Shown: positions 44,342-52,425 of the stretch, one piece after another
How the letters are laid out: each line of letters opens with the position of its first letter
How positions within the stretch are numbered: position 1 is the first letter of the stretch
Source: Senimuribacter intestinalis
GTDB lineage: Bacteria; Bacillota; Clostridia; Peptostreptococcales; Anaerovoracaceae
Direction: 5' to 3'
NCBI GenBank assembly: GCA_943192975.1
Contig: CALPCJ010000011.1
Location: 1 to 64,000, forward strand
DNA: 64,000 nt
Made by a program: the position numbers and the translations under genes
Notes under the pieces: generated by a model
The model's database searches: none
What the model saw: only the letters and a program-made list of their open reading frames with translations
Told to the model about the DNA's origin: nothing

Positions 44342-45424
44342 ATGCCAGCATATAAAAATCAGAATGGAACTTGGTATGTTTCTTTTTACTATAGAGATAT
44401 GAATGGTAAAAACGTAAAAAAGAAAAAAACAGGATTTAGCACGAAAAAAGAAGCACTGAAATGGGAGCGCCATTTTATAGAAACAAAGTCAGGCACGTTA
44501 AATATAACCTTTGCGGCCTTTGTAAATGTATATGCGCAGGATATGAAGCCGCGTCTGCGACTTAATACATGGCTTACTAAGGCGCATATCATCGAACAAA
44601 AATTAACTCCTTATTTTTCTGACAGGCAGATGTCAGATATTACGCCTGCTGATATTGTTAAATGGCAAAATATCATGATTGCGTACCGAAATGACAAAGG
44701 AGAGGGCTATGCAGAAACCTATCTGAGAACAATTCAAAATCAGCTGAGTGCTATTTTTAATCATGCAGTGAGATTTTATAATCTGCATAGCAATCCAGTT
44801 CGGAAAGCTGGAAAAATGGGACGAGAGAAATCACGAGAAATGCAGGTGTGGACGAAAGAAGAATATTTTCTATTTGCTAAGGCAGTTCGAGATTCACCAG
44901 ACACGTTCTACGCTTTTGAACTGCTTTACTGGTGCGGTTTACGGATTGGTGAGTTGTTAGCACTTACTGGAAAGGATTTTGATTTTGAAAAAAGAACGTT
45001 ATCTATTGATAAGTCGTTCCAACGACTTGAAAAAAAGGACCATATCACTGCACCTAAAACAGAAAAAAGTAATAGAGTTATTACTATGCCGCAATTTTTG
45101 TCAGATGGACTATATAAGTATTTAAAAAAGAAAAGACGCATTAATTCAGGGAAACGTATTTTTACCATGTCTCGAAACTTTTTGCATACTGAAATGCGTA
45201 GAGGCTCTAATCTAGCAGGGATTAAAAAAATACGGATTCATGATCTCAGGCATTCACACGTGTCCCTTTTGATTTCGATGGGGTTTACCCCTGTGGACAT
45301 AGCGGGAAGACTAGGGCATGAAAGCATCGACATTACACTACATTATGCACATATGTTCCCTACTAGACAAAGTGAAATGGCCAAAAGTTTAGACATGGCA
45401 TTCAGTGATAAGAATGCTTACTAA
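44342..45424 (+). CDS. Tyrosine site-specific recombinase (integrase)
   Basis: This 360-aa phage/ICE-type integrase has an N-terminal arm-binding domain (YKNQNGTWYVSFYYRDMNGK), a SAM-like core-binding domain near 65-160 and a catalytic domain with Arg in CGLRIGEL, HDLRHSH, GRLGHES and the nucleophilic Tyr in TLHYAHMF. All active-site residues seem present. ATG 44342 has GGGAGG 7 nt upstream and is preferred over two earlier in-frame ATGs. No excisionase, replication or capsid genes are nearby. It sits alone between the inverted paralogs B and C. Confidence 0.92.
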   Translation: MPAYKNQNGTWYVSFYYRDMNGKNVKKKKTGFSTKKEALKWERHFIETKSGTLNITFAAFVNVYAQDMKPRLRLNTWLTKAHIIEQKLTPYFSDRQMSDITPADIVKWQNIMIAYRNDKGEGYAETYLRTIQNQLSAIFNHAVRFYNLHSNPVRKAGKMGREKSREMQVWTKEEYFLFAKAVRDSPDTFYAFELLYWCGLRIGELLALTGKDFDFEKRTLSIDKSFQRLEKKDHITAPKTEKSNRVITMPQFLSDGLYKYLKKKRRINSGKRIFTMSRNFLHTEMRRGSNLAGIKKIRIHDLRHSHVSLLISMGFTPVDIAGRLGHESIDITLHYAHMFPTRQSEMAKSLDMAFSDKNAY

Positions 45425-45432
45425 TATGATGT

Positions 45433-45457
45433 AAAAAGTACTAATATGGTACTAAAA
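45433..45457. promoter_or_regulatory. TAGTAC site after the recombinase gene
   Basis: Its reverse complement (TTTTAGTACCATATTAGTAC..) resembles the site at 44192-44216. Candidate binding or crossover site of the recombinase; both sites also have internal symmetry. Confidence 0.4.
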
Positions 45458-45585
45458 AATACTGTGCGGAAACTAGATGAACTTATTCTAATGATCAGCT
45501 TTTTTGTAGAATAGATGCTGGCTTGATCAATTTAAAATACTCATGAATAAATTTTAGAAAATACTGGTTAAATATAAAACAATAC

Positions 45586-45664
45586 ATAAAAGAAGGTCGG
45601 AATAAACCGACCTTCTTGATTTTTTGGATAGGTGAATCACCAATTATTTAGCAATTCTGTAAGC
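45586..45664 (-). repeat. 3' end and terminator of paralog C (R3), related to R1 and R2
   Basis: Read on the minus strand, it matches R1 and R2 from CTTACAGAATTGC through the terminator (stem 45591-45600 with 45607-45616), except in the loop. It is the only intact gene end carrying the R1/R2 sequence. Confidence 0.85.
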
Positions 45665-48301
45665 CTTGTTGGACCAGTCAGAGTAAAGCTTAGTTCCATC
45701 TTCCTGTACTTTGTAAGCTCTTACTTTGTAGTAGTATCTAGTTCCTTTCTTCAGGGACTTAGTATTCTTGTAAGATCTCTTAGCATTGTTATCAGTAGTG
45801 AAGAATGCTTTGTTAGTGAATCCGCTGTTCTTCTTTACAGATCTGAATACTTCGAATCCGTCAGCAGCAGAAGTGTCACCTTTTACTGTCCATTTAACTG
45901 TAATAGAACCTTTTGCAGCAGTAGAGGATGCAGTAATCTTTAAGGTTTCAACACTCTTTAAAGAGATAACAGCTAATAGTTTTTCTGCGCCTTCAAGTTT
46001 CGCTAATAAATCTTTATTGAAGGTTGCTTTCTGTGCATCAGTTAATGCATCGTAAGCAGCTCTTGCAGCTTCGATATCAGCTTTGTTAGCCTCTGTTACA
46101 TTTACAGGCAGAGCAGCGATTTTCTTAGCAGCATCAACAACCATAGCGTTAGCAACTGCTTCAACAGCAGCATCCAGTTTTGCAGTGTTTAATGTACCAT
46201 ATCCGTAGTTATAATCGCCAGCGCCATATGCACCATATGCATCTTTGTAAGCATCTGCAGCAGCCTGAGCAGCATCTACAGCAGCCTTATCAGCTAATGT
46301 AGCGTTAGCAGGAAGTGCACTAATCAGTGCCTGGGCAGCATCTTTTTCTAACTTCACTAATTTTGTCATGTAAGCAGTGAATAAGCTCAGATTGCTAATA
46401 TCAGCTCTAGGATATTTGTTAGCATCGTATGTTTCTAAAGCTTTCTGAACATCTAAGTACTGCGCTTTTGCATCTAAAGTTACATTTGTTGGCAGTGCAG
46501 CGATAGCATCTCTGATTGCTTTTGCAGAATCAGCGATTTCAGCGTCTGTCTTCATACCGTCAATAATCTTTAATGCATCTGCGTAGTTTGCCTGAAGAAC
46601 CTTCTGGACAGCGGCGCTCTTATTTGCAGCTGCGGTAGTTGCATCGTACTGATCTAATGCTTTTTCAACTAAGAAATCAACTGCAGTTTCAACGACAGCT
46701 TTCTTAGCTTTGTCCTGTGCAGCAGTGTTCTTTGCAGCAATTGTATTGGCATAAACTTCTAAGGAGCCTAATACAACGTCTGTAGCAGGATCAAAGACTG
46801 TACCAGCAGTACCATTATTAACATAGGTCAATGCTTTTAATTCATTCCAGATATCAGTTCTTGTAAGTTCAGTCTTATCAGCAATTTTATCCATTTTGCC
46901 TTTTGCTTCAGCAGCTAAAGCATCGATTTCAGCTTCAGTTGTAGCAGCTTCAATTTTAGCAACATATTCATTCTGAATTGCTTCTACTTTTTCTGCATTT
47001 TTGCCTTCCCAGCCAGTAATCTTATAAGCATTAGACTTACCACCCGTTACTTCTGCATCTGTATAAGTACCGGTGATGTCTTTGATTGCTTCTACTTTAG
47101 CAGCAGCCAAAGTGCTAGCAGAATCAGCAGCTGTTTTCATATCATCGAATGCATTAATGATAGCGGTTGTTGCTTTAATTTTTCCATCATAGATTTCTGC
47201 AGTAACAGCTTTCAATGTCTTTTCTACAGTTTCAGCAGTATATTTTGCTAAGCCAGTAGTTGGATCATATTCCTGCTTTTTCTGTTCTGCGATGGATTTT
47301 GCATATGCAATTAAGATTTTAGCATCATTGAGATTTGAAACAGCTGTTTCATACCCCGTGAAGCTTGTAGTAGTAAAAGCTGCAGTAGCTTTTGCTTTAA
47401 TTGCATCTACAAGACCTTTGTTTGCATCATTGGCAGCATAAGCTTTTGTATCATCGTAAGATACCTCAGCAATCTGAGTTTTATACAAATCAACTAATGC
47501 ATTTACATTTGCATTCAAAGTTGCTTTCTGAGCCTGTGCATTTGCAATATCAGTAGGATTAGTTGCGTTAGAAAGCACATCATTATAGTGAGTGATTGCC
47601 AGAGGCTTAAATTCAGCAGCTAAAGCATCGATATCGGATGCCGCAGCATTCTTTGCAGCAGTTAAGTCAGCTTCATACTGTACTTTAGTCTTTAAAGTAG
47701 CAACAGCACCATTAAAGGTAGTAATTGCACCGTGTAAGCTGTCAGAAGCCTTCTTAGTGTTTCCACCTTTTGCAGCTGCGATTGCAGTGTTTGCATCAGC
47801 GATAGCAGAAGTTAAAGCCGTCTGATTAGTAGTTGGATAGTCATTTACTACGTAAGAAGCGACTTTTGCTTCGAAAGCAGCAACTGTATCAGCAATTACT
47901 TTTGCATAAAGTGCAACAGCCTGTGTTGTGAAAAACTCAGTTTCCAACTTTGCAGAAGTGTTAATATCTTCCCATGCATCGTCAAGGTCTGTGCCTGCAG
48001 CATCTGCCTTTGTGATTTCGCCATTGTATTTGTCTTTGATAACAACTGCAACTGCATCAACTGCAGCCTTTGTAATATTGCTATCAACAACAATGGAAGT
48101 AGTAGCGCTCTGTGGTAAAGAAGTAACATAGCCCGAAGCATTGAAACCAATAGAACCAACGTAGGCATCTACAGCACTTTCCATCTTTGCTCTTTCAGCT
48201 GCCACTTCACTTGCAGTTGCTGCAAATGCGCTGCCAACAGCACTGAAGCTATAAGTGAAGACAACTGACAATGCAAGAAGCACTGTTAAAAATTTCTTCA
48301 T
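45644..48301 (-). CDS. Large secreted Ala/Lys-rich protein with C-terminal FN3-like domain (paralog C)
   Basis: This 885-aa secreted protein, inverted relative to A and B, has the family signal peptide with one changed residue near the cleavage site (GSAFAA instead of GSVFAA). The body shares architecture with B (NDYPTTNQTALTSAIADANT, and three copies of I-x-ALPxNxTLxxKA-like repeats at about 590-780), and the FN3-like end is almost the same as in B. A Gly/Tyr-rich insert (YGAYGAGDYNYGYGTLN) near residue 700 is not seen in A or B. No anchor motif. Same promoter and ribosome site as A and B. Confidence 0.85.
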   Translation of the reverse strand: MKKFLTVLLALSVVFTYSFSAVGSAFAATASEVAAERAKMESAVDAYVGSIGFNASGYVTSLPQSATTSIVVDSNITKAAVDAVAVVIKDKYNGEITKADAAGTDLDDAWEDINTSAKLETEFFTTQAVALYAKVIADTVAAFEAKVASYVVNDYPTTNQTALTSAIADANTAIAAAKGGNTKKASDSLHGAITTFNGAVATLKTKVQYEADLTAAKNAAASDIDALAAEFKPLAITHYNDVLSNATNPTDIANAQAQKATLNANVNALVDLYKTQIAEVSYDDTKAYAANDANKGLVDAIKAKATAAFTTTSFTGYETAVSNLNDAKILIAYAKSIAEQKKQEYDPTTGLAKYTAETVEKTLKAVTAEIYDGKIKATTAIINAFDDMKTAADSASTLAAAKVEAIKDITGTYTDAEVTGGKSNAYKITGWEGKNAEKVEAIQNEYVAKIEAATTEAEIDALAAEAKGKMDKIADKTELTRTDIWNELKALTYVNNGTAGTVFDPATDVVLGSLEVYANTIAAKNTAAQDKAKKAVVETAVDFLVEKALDQYDATTAAANKSAAVQKVLQANYADALKIIDGMKTDAEIADSAKAIRDAIAALPTNVTLDAKAQYLDVQKALETYDANKYPRADISNLSLFTAYMTKLVKLEKDAAQALISALPANATLADKAAVDAAQAAADAYKDAYGAYGAGDYNYGYGTLNTAKLDAAVEAVANAMVVDAAKKIAALPVNVTEANKADIEAARAAYDALTDAQKATFNKDLLAKLEGAEKLLAVISLKSVETLKITASSTAAKGSITVKWTVKGDTSAADGFEVFRSVKKNSGFTNKAFFTTDNNAKRSYKNTKSLKKGTRYYYKVRAYKVQEDGTKLYSDWSNKAYRIAK

Positions 48302-48397
48302 TTTAAGAATTCCTCCCTCTTTTTTGTTCTTTTTTTAAGATTATAGTTATACGCCTTTTTGCGCAAAACTCATAAATGAAATGATAGTTCACAATGA
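48302..48397 (-). promoter_or_regulatory. Conserved promoter/leader of secreted protein C
   Basis: The inverted copy of the leader found before A and B, with TATAAT at 48340-48345 (minus strand). Identity to the other copies ends near 48397. Confidence 0.7.
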
Positions 48398-48910
48398 GTA
48401 TAACTCAAACACCCCAATCTTGGCAAGCATTTTTTCTACTTTTTGGAAAAAATATTCCCAAAAAAGGCTTTTGGGTTAAGGATAAAGCCTTTCGAATCAA
48501 CGCACGACCGTGATTGTTTGTACTTGATTTACACAACACTATTTACGATTATTTCATTTGTCCACATTATAACACATCTCGTTTCGATTTCCAATAGTAA
48601 ATTGTGGAATGCCAGCAATTTTTCTACTATATCATGTGCTCACTTACGCAGCTAAAATCGACAAAAACCGCTGATTTTAGCCATTTTCTCTATTTCATAC
48701 TTCTATAATTTCCCTCAACATTACCAATAAATTTCTCTTTTTTTCTTGGTACTAAATTAAAAAGTGGGTTCAATCAGCTTGATTTTCCAATCTTTTTAGC
48801 GAAAATTTCTCCATTTTAGGCTCGCCTTTTTTTCTCTCTGCTGTACTCCCTTTCCTCTTCTATCAGACCGTCCTTCATTCTCTCCAAAGTATGAGGCATC
48901 TAATCGTCCA
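48398..48910. other. Intergenic stretch between paralog C and an XRE regulator
   Basis: AT-rich, with no supported gene. A GGTACTAAAT sequence at 48748-48757 resembles the half-sites around the recombinase gene, but this may be chance. Confidence 0.45.
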
Positions 48911-48935
48911 TAATAGGTCAAATCGACCTATTATC
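48911..48935. promoter_or_regulatory. Operator-like palindrome before the XRE gene
   Basis: ATAATAGGTC-AAATC-GACCTATTAT: perfect 10-bp arms with a 5-bp centre, about 80 bp upstream of the regulator gene at 49013. Probably its own binding site. Confidence 0.65.
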
Positions 48936-49012
48936 CATTTTTTATTCCGCCCTATGTTATATCTATATATCTACCACGGATTTATCAACACAAAAAACGA
49001 AGGAGGAAAATT

Positions 49013-49282
49013 ATGAACATGAACGATTTAAAGTTAGCTATGGGTGAACGTATACGTCTCGCTCGTGAAAGCAAGCACTTGTCCCGTGCGCAGCTCGCAG
49101 AGCTTGTTCACCTATCGACAAAATTTATTTCTGATATTGAAAACGGCGCAAAAGGAATGTCTCTTAAAAACTTTATACTGATAACGCAAGCTTTAGATAC
49201 CCCAGCTGACTATCTGCTTTTCGGAAGTATGCAGTCGCCTCCCTCTGAACTGTGCAGTGAACCGAATCCCGACCAGAAATAA
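49013..49282 (+). CDS. XRE-family helix-turn-helix regulator
   Basis: This 89-aa protein is almost entirely a lambda-repressor-type HTH (GERIRLARESKHLSRAQLAELVHLSTKFISDIENG), followed by PADYLLFGS and a short acidic/proline tail, so it is probably a DNA-binding repressor. Start ATG 49013 with AAGGAGG about 7 nt upstream. A perfect 25-bp palindrome lies about 80 bp upstream, suggesting autoregulation. Convergent with groEL and sharing a terminator. Its position at the edge of the FN3 region makes a role there possible but unproven. Confidence 0.85.
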   Translation: MNMNDLKLAMGERIRLARESKHLSRAQLAELVHLSTKFISDIENGAKGMSLKNFILITQALDTPADYLLFGSMQSPPSELCSEPNPDQK

Positions 49283-49343
49283 GCGTCAGCTTTTATGACC
49301 CGTTTAAAGAACTTACATTTGCTGCATCCCGCTTTCTTGCCAA

Positions 49344-49382
49344 AAGAGAAGACATCCCACAACACGCAAGATGTCTTCTCTT
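49344..49382. terminator. Bidirectional terminator (XRE / groEL)
   Basis: AAGAGAAGACATC / GATGTCTTCTCTT stem. Confidence 0.85.
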
Positions 49383-49414
49383 TCTTACAACATTATATAT
49401 CCGGCTTCAGCAGA

Positions 49415-51046
49415 TTACATCATGCCGCCCATGCCGCCGCCTGGCATTCCAGCCGGCATAGCCGGAGCGTCCTCTTTGATATCTACGATACCTGCTTCTG
49501 TAGTCAGAAGCATTGCGGAAGCAGAAGCTGCATTCTGCAGTGCAGAACGAGTCACTTTTACAGGGTCTACGATACCTGCTTCAATCATATCTACATACTC
49601 TTCAGTAGCTGCATTAAATCCGTATCCAACCTTCTGCTTCTTAACCTCAGCAACAACTACGCTGCCTTCAAAGCCTGCGTTTTCGGCAATCTGTCTAACT
49701 GGCTCTTCCAGCGCTCTTTCGATAATCTTTGCACCGGTTCTTTCGTCGCCTTCCAATGTATCTACATACTTGGATACTGCGTCGATTGCACTGCAAAGCG
49801 CTACACCGCCGCCTGCAACAATACCTTCTTCTACTGCTGCCTTGGTTGCGTTCAGTGCGTCCTCGATTCTCAGCTTTCTTTCCTTCAGTTCAGTTTCTGT
49901 AGCTGCACCAACTTTGATTACAGCAACACCGCCGGACAGCTTAGCCAATCTTTCCTGGAGTTTTTCTTTATCAAATTCAGATTCAGTTTCCTCAATCTGC
50001 TTCTTAATGGAGTTGATTCTTGCTGTAATGTCAGCTTTTTCACCTGCACCATTTACGATAACAGTGGAATCCTTGTCAACTTTAACAGTTGCAGCCTGAC
50101 CCAGCATATCTAAAGTAGCTTCCTTTAGGTCATAGCCAACTTCTTCGCTGATTACTACGCCTCCTGTCAGTACAGCGATATCTTCCATCATAGCCTTTCT
50201 TCTATCACCAAAGCCAGGTGCCTTAACAGCAACGCAGTCGATGGTTCCTCTCAGCTTGTTGAGTACCAGTGTAGTCAGTGCTTCACCTTCTACGTCTTCT
50301 GCAACGATTAAGAGCTTTCTTCCCATCTTAACAACCTGTTCCAAAAGCGGAAGCAATTCCTGAATATTGCTGATTTTCTTATCTGTTAACAGAATCAGTG
50401 GATTTTCCATCACTGCTTCCATCTTTTCTGTGTCGCTTACCATATATGCGGACAGGTAACCTCTGTCGAACTGCATACCTTCTACTACATCTAAAGTGGT
50501 GCCCAGTGACTTTGCTTCTTCAACAGTGATAACGCCGTCATTTCCGACTTTTTCCATTGCTTCTGCAATCAGTGCGCCGATGTTTTCGTCTGCAGCAGAA
50601 ACAGAAGCAACCTGTGCGATACTTTCCTTGGTTTCTACTTTCTTAGAAATTGTAGCAATTTTTTCTACAGCAGTTTCTACTGCACCCTGAATACCTCTCT
50701 TCAGAACCATAGGGTTTGCGCCTGCTGCTACATTCTTAAATCCTTCTTTAATAATGATCTGTGCCAGCAGTGTTGCAGTAGTAGTTCCGTCACCTGCAAC
50801 GTCATTGGTCTTGGTTGCAACTTCTTTAACAAGCTGTGCACCCATATTTTCTACTGCATCTTCCAGTTCAATTTCTCTTGCGATAGTCACACCGTCGTTG
50901 GTGATTAGCGGAGAACCGAAAGATTTATTAATCAGGACATTTCTACCCTTAGGTCCCAGTGTAATCTTTACAGTATCTGCCAATTTATCCACGCCAGCCT
51001 GCAGTTTTCTTCTGGCGTCTTCTCCATAATATAAATCTTTTGCCAT
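49415..51046 (-). CDS. groEL: Chaperonin GroEL (Hsp60)
   Basis: This is the full-length (543 aa) 60-kDa chaperonin subunit. It begins MAKDLYYGEDARRKL, has the ATP-site block GDGTTTATLLAQ, the apical domain segments, and the usual Gly-Met-rich tail (GMPGGGMGGMM). It forms the double-ring folding chamber with GroES in the cytoplasm. It follows groES by 24 nt on the same transcript, under the CIRCE element upstream of groES. Confidence 0.99.
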   Translation of the reverse strand: MAKDLYYGEDARRKLQAGVDKLADTVKITLGPKGRNVLINKSFGSPLITNDGVTIAREIELEDAVENMGAQLVKEVATKTNDVAGDGTTTATLLAQIIIKEGFKNVAAGANPMVLKRGIQGAVETAVEKIATISKKVETKESIAQVASVSAADENIGALIAEAMEKVGNDGVITVEEAKSLGTTLDVVEGMQFDRGYLSAYMVSDTEKMEAVMENPLILLTDKKISNIQELLPLLEQVVKMGRKLLIVAEDVEGEALTTLVLNKLRGTIDCVAVKAPGFGDRRKAMMEDIAVLTGGVVISEEVGYDLKEATLDMLGQAATVKVDKDSTVIVNGAGEKADITARINSIKKQIEETESEFDKEKLQERLAKLSGGVAVIKVGAATETELKERKLRIEDALNATKAAVEEGIVAGGGVALCSAIDAVSKYVDTLEGDERTGAKIIERALEEPVRQIAENAGFEGSVVVAEVKKQKVGYGFNAATEEYVDMIEAGIVDPVKVTRSALQNAASASAMLLTTEAGIVDIKEDAPAMPAGMPGGGMGGMM

Positions 51047-51070
51047 TTTACTTTACCTCCCAAACAAAAA

Positions 51071-51349
51071 TTATTCTACTGTTGCCAGAATGTCTGCCTG
51101 GCTCATGATAGTATATTCCTCACCGTCATATTTAATTTCAGTGCCAGCATACTTGGAGAATACAACCTTATCTCCTGCCTTTACTTCCATCGGTTCGTCC
51201 TTGGTTCCAGGACCTACAGCTACGACTTCTGCCATCTGCGGTTTTTCCTTTGCTGCGCTGGCAAGAATGATGCCGCCCTGTGTTTTCTCTTCGGCTTCTA
51301 ACTTCTTAATCACAACTCTGCTGCCCAGCGGCTTGATTCCAAAACTCAT
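51071..51349 (-). CDS. groES: Co-chaperonin GroES (Hsp10)
   Basis: This 92-aa co-chaperonin has the typical start (IKPLGSRVVIKKLEAEEKTQGGIIL) with the mobile loop around TQGGIIL, and the end VVFSKYAGTEIKYDGEEYTIM. It caps the GroEL chamber. ATG 51349 with GGAGGT 7 nt upstream. First gene of the groESL operon. Confidence 0.98.
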   Translation of the reverse strand: MSFGIKPLGSRVVIKKLEAEEKTQGGIILASAAKEKPQMAEVVAVGPGTKDEPMEVKAGDKVVFSKYAGTEIKYDGEEYTIMSQADILATVE

Positions 51350-51398
51350 TTTCTCTACCTCCTGATATATATTTATCTAATTTTTATTCGATCCGTTA

Positions 51399-51425
51399 TT
51401 AGCACTCAATCAAAACGAGTGCTAA
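51399..51425. promoter_or_regulatory. CIRCE element (HrcA operator)
   Basis: Perfect TTAGCACTC-N9-GAGTGCTAA between the promoter and groES. HrcA represses heat-shock operons through this site. Confidence 0.98.
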
Positions 51426-51436
51426 TCACTTTCTTT

Positions 51437-51465
51437 ATTGTAGGTCTTTCTGCCCTCAATGTCAA
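51437..51465 (-). promoter_or_regulatory. Promoter of groESL
   Basis: TTGACA (51460-51465), 17-nt spacer, TACAAT (51437-51442) on the minus strand, just upstream of CIRCE. Confidence 0.85.
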
Positions 51466-51612
51466 TATATTTTCCAAATTTTTTTATGTGTTTTTGGTGA
51501 AATTTTCCTTTACTCTCTCCGATTCTATTTTGGTCCGATATTTCCAAAATATGCACAAAAGCTCTTCCATATACTATATCCTATAAAAGGTGCCTCTCAT
51601 GTAAATATAAGG

Positions 51613-51641
51613 AAGCGTTCTTTCTTCTCGAAAGAACGCTT
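51613..51641 (-). terminator. Terminator of the peptide-utilisation operon
   Basis: AAGCGTTCTTTC / GAAAGAACGCTT perfect 12-bp stem after the creatininase-family gene. Confidence 0.75.
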
Positions 51642-51663
51642 CTCTGGAACAATTATGAGAGCT

Positions 51664-52425
51664 TTATCTCACTTCTGCCTTACGAAAGGCTTCTATAAAA
51701 TTCGCAATGTAATCTGCTACTTTCGTGAGCATTTCCACGCCCCATTGCTGCGTAGCTTCTTTTGGATCATCTGGACCAATCCAGCCATTAGACGTGTACT
51801 TTATAACATCTCGAGGCACAGGAATGCCAATGCCGCCAAATTCTATTCTGTCAAATCCCATGGTTGGAAAATCTGCGCCCAAATCATCAATCAGTTCCTG
51901 CCCACGCATATGGTCAAAATACACCAGATTCGGATTGATTGCCAGCATTGCCGCGGTTTCCTCTCCACCACCGTGGCCGCCTGCCCACGCAGCATTGAGC
52001 TGGCCTGCCATAATCCACCAGTTCAACTGCACACCAAGCGCCCCTTTGCGGCTTAATTCAATGCACACGCGATTTAAAGTCGGGATATTGCCGCCATGAC
52101 CGTTGAGGAACAAAATTTTCTTTGCTCCATGCGCTAGCAATCCATCGGTAATACGTGTCAGCAGCTGATACATACAGTCTTCGCCCAAGGACACAGTGCC
52201 CGAGAAACTAGTCATATCCTCACATACACCATAAGGGATTCCCGGTGCAGCAGCTATTTCAACCCGTTCCTCTATCATAGACAGTAATTTTTCCGGAATC
52301 ATAGTGTCAACTCCCAGTACATTGTGGCTGCCATGGCTTTCCAAACATCCAATCGTCAAAATCACCATGTCATTTTTCTGAAAGTAAGACTCCGTTTGCC
52401 AATATGTCATTTCCGCAAGTCTCAT
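51664..52425 (-). CDS. Creatininase-family amidohydrolase
   Basis: This 253-aa protein of the creatininase/creatinine amidohydrolase superfamily has metal-site blocks at GCLESHGSHNVLGVDT, FLNGHGGN and GGHGGGEETAAMLA. Relatives open cyclic amides or cleave formamide-type bonds, and some act in peptide-modification pathways. Its place as the last gene of a peptide-transport operon suggests it works on imported amides or peptides. It overlaps the binding-protein gene by 1 nt (TAATG). The true substrate cannot be read from the sequence. Confidence 0.85.
   Translation of the reverse strand: MRLAEMTYWQTESYFQKNDMVILTIGCLESHGSHNVLGVDTMIPEKLLSMIEERVEIAAAPGIPYGVCEDMTSFSGTVSLGEDCMYQLLTRITDGLLAHGAKKILFLNGHGGNIPTLNRVCIELSRKGALGVQLNWWIMAGQLNAAWAGGHGGGEETAAMLAINPNLVYFDHMRGQELIDDLGADFPTMGFDRIEFGGIGIPVPRDVIKYTSNGWIGPDDPKEATQQWGVEMLTKVADYIANFIEAFRKAEVR

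Noticed and set aside
44040..45643. Complete prophage or integrative element around the recombinase
   Set aside because: No other phage, conjugation, replication or excision genes are present; only the recombinase lies between paralogs B and C.
41295..48397. Promoter-inversion (phase-variation) switch between paralogs B and C
   Set aside because: Both genes already carry a complete copy of the promoter and leader, so inversion between these repeats would not switch either gene off. Shuffling or conversion remains possible.
49295..50113. Plus-strand reading frame of 272 codons (and 49371-50099 in another frame)
   Set aside because: Both lie antisense to groEL; the Cys/Phe/Ser-rich translations are mirror effects of its codon use.
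51399..51425. Recombination-site-like inverted repeat
   Set aside because: It is the standard CIRCE operator before groESL.
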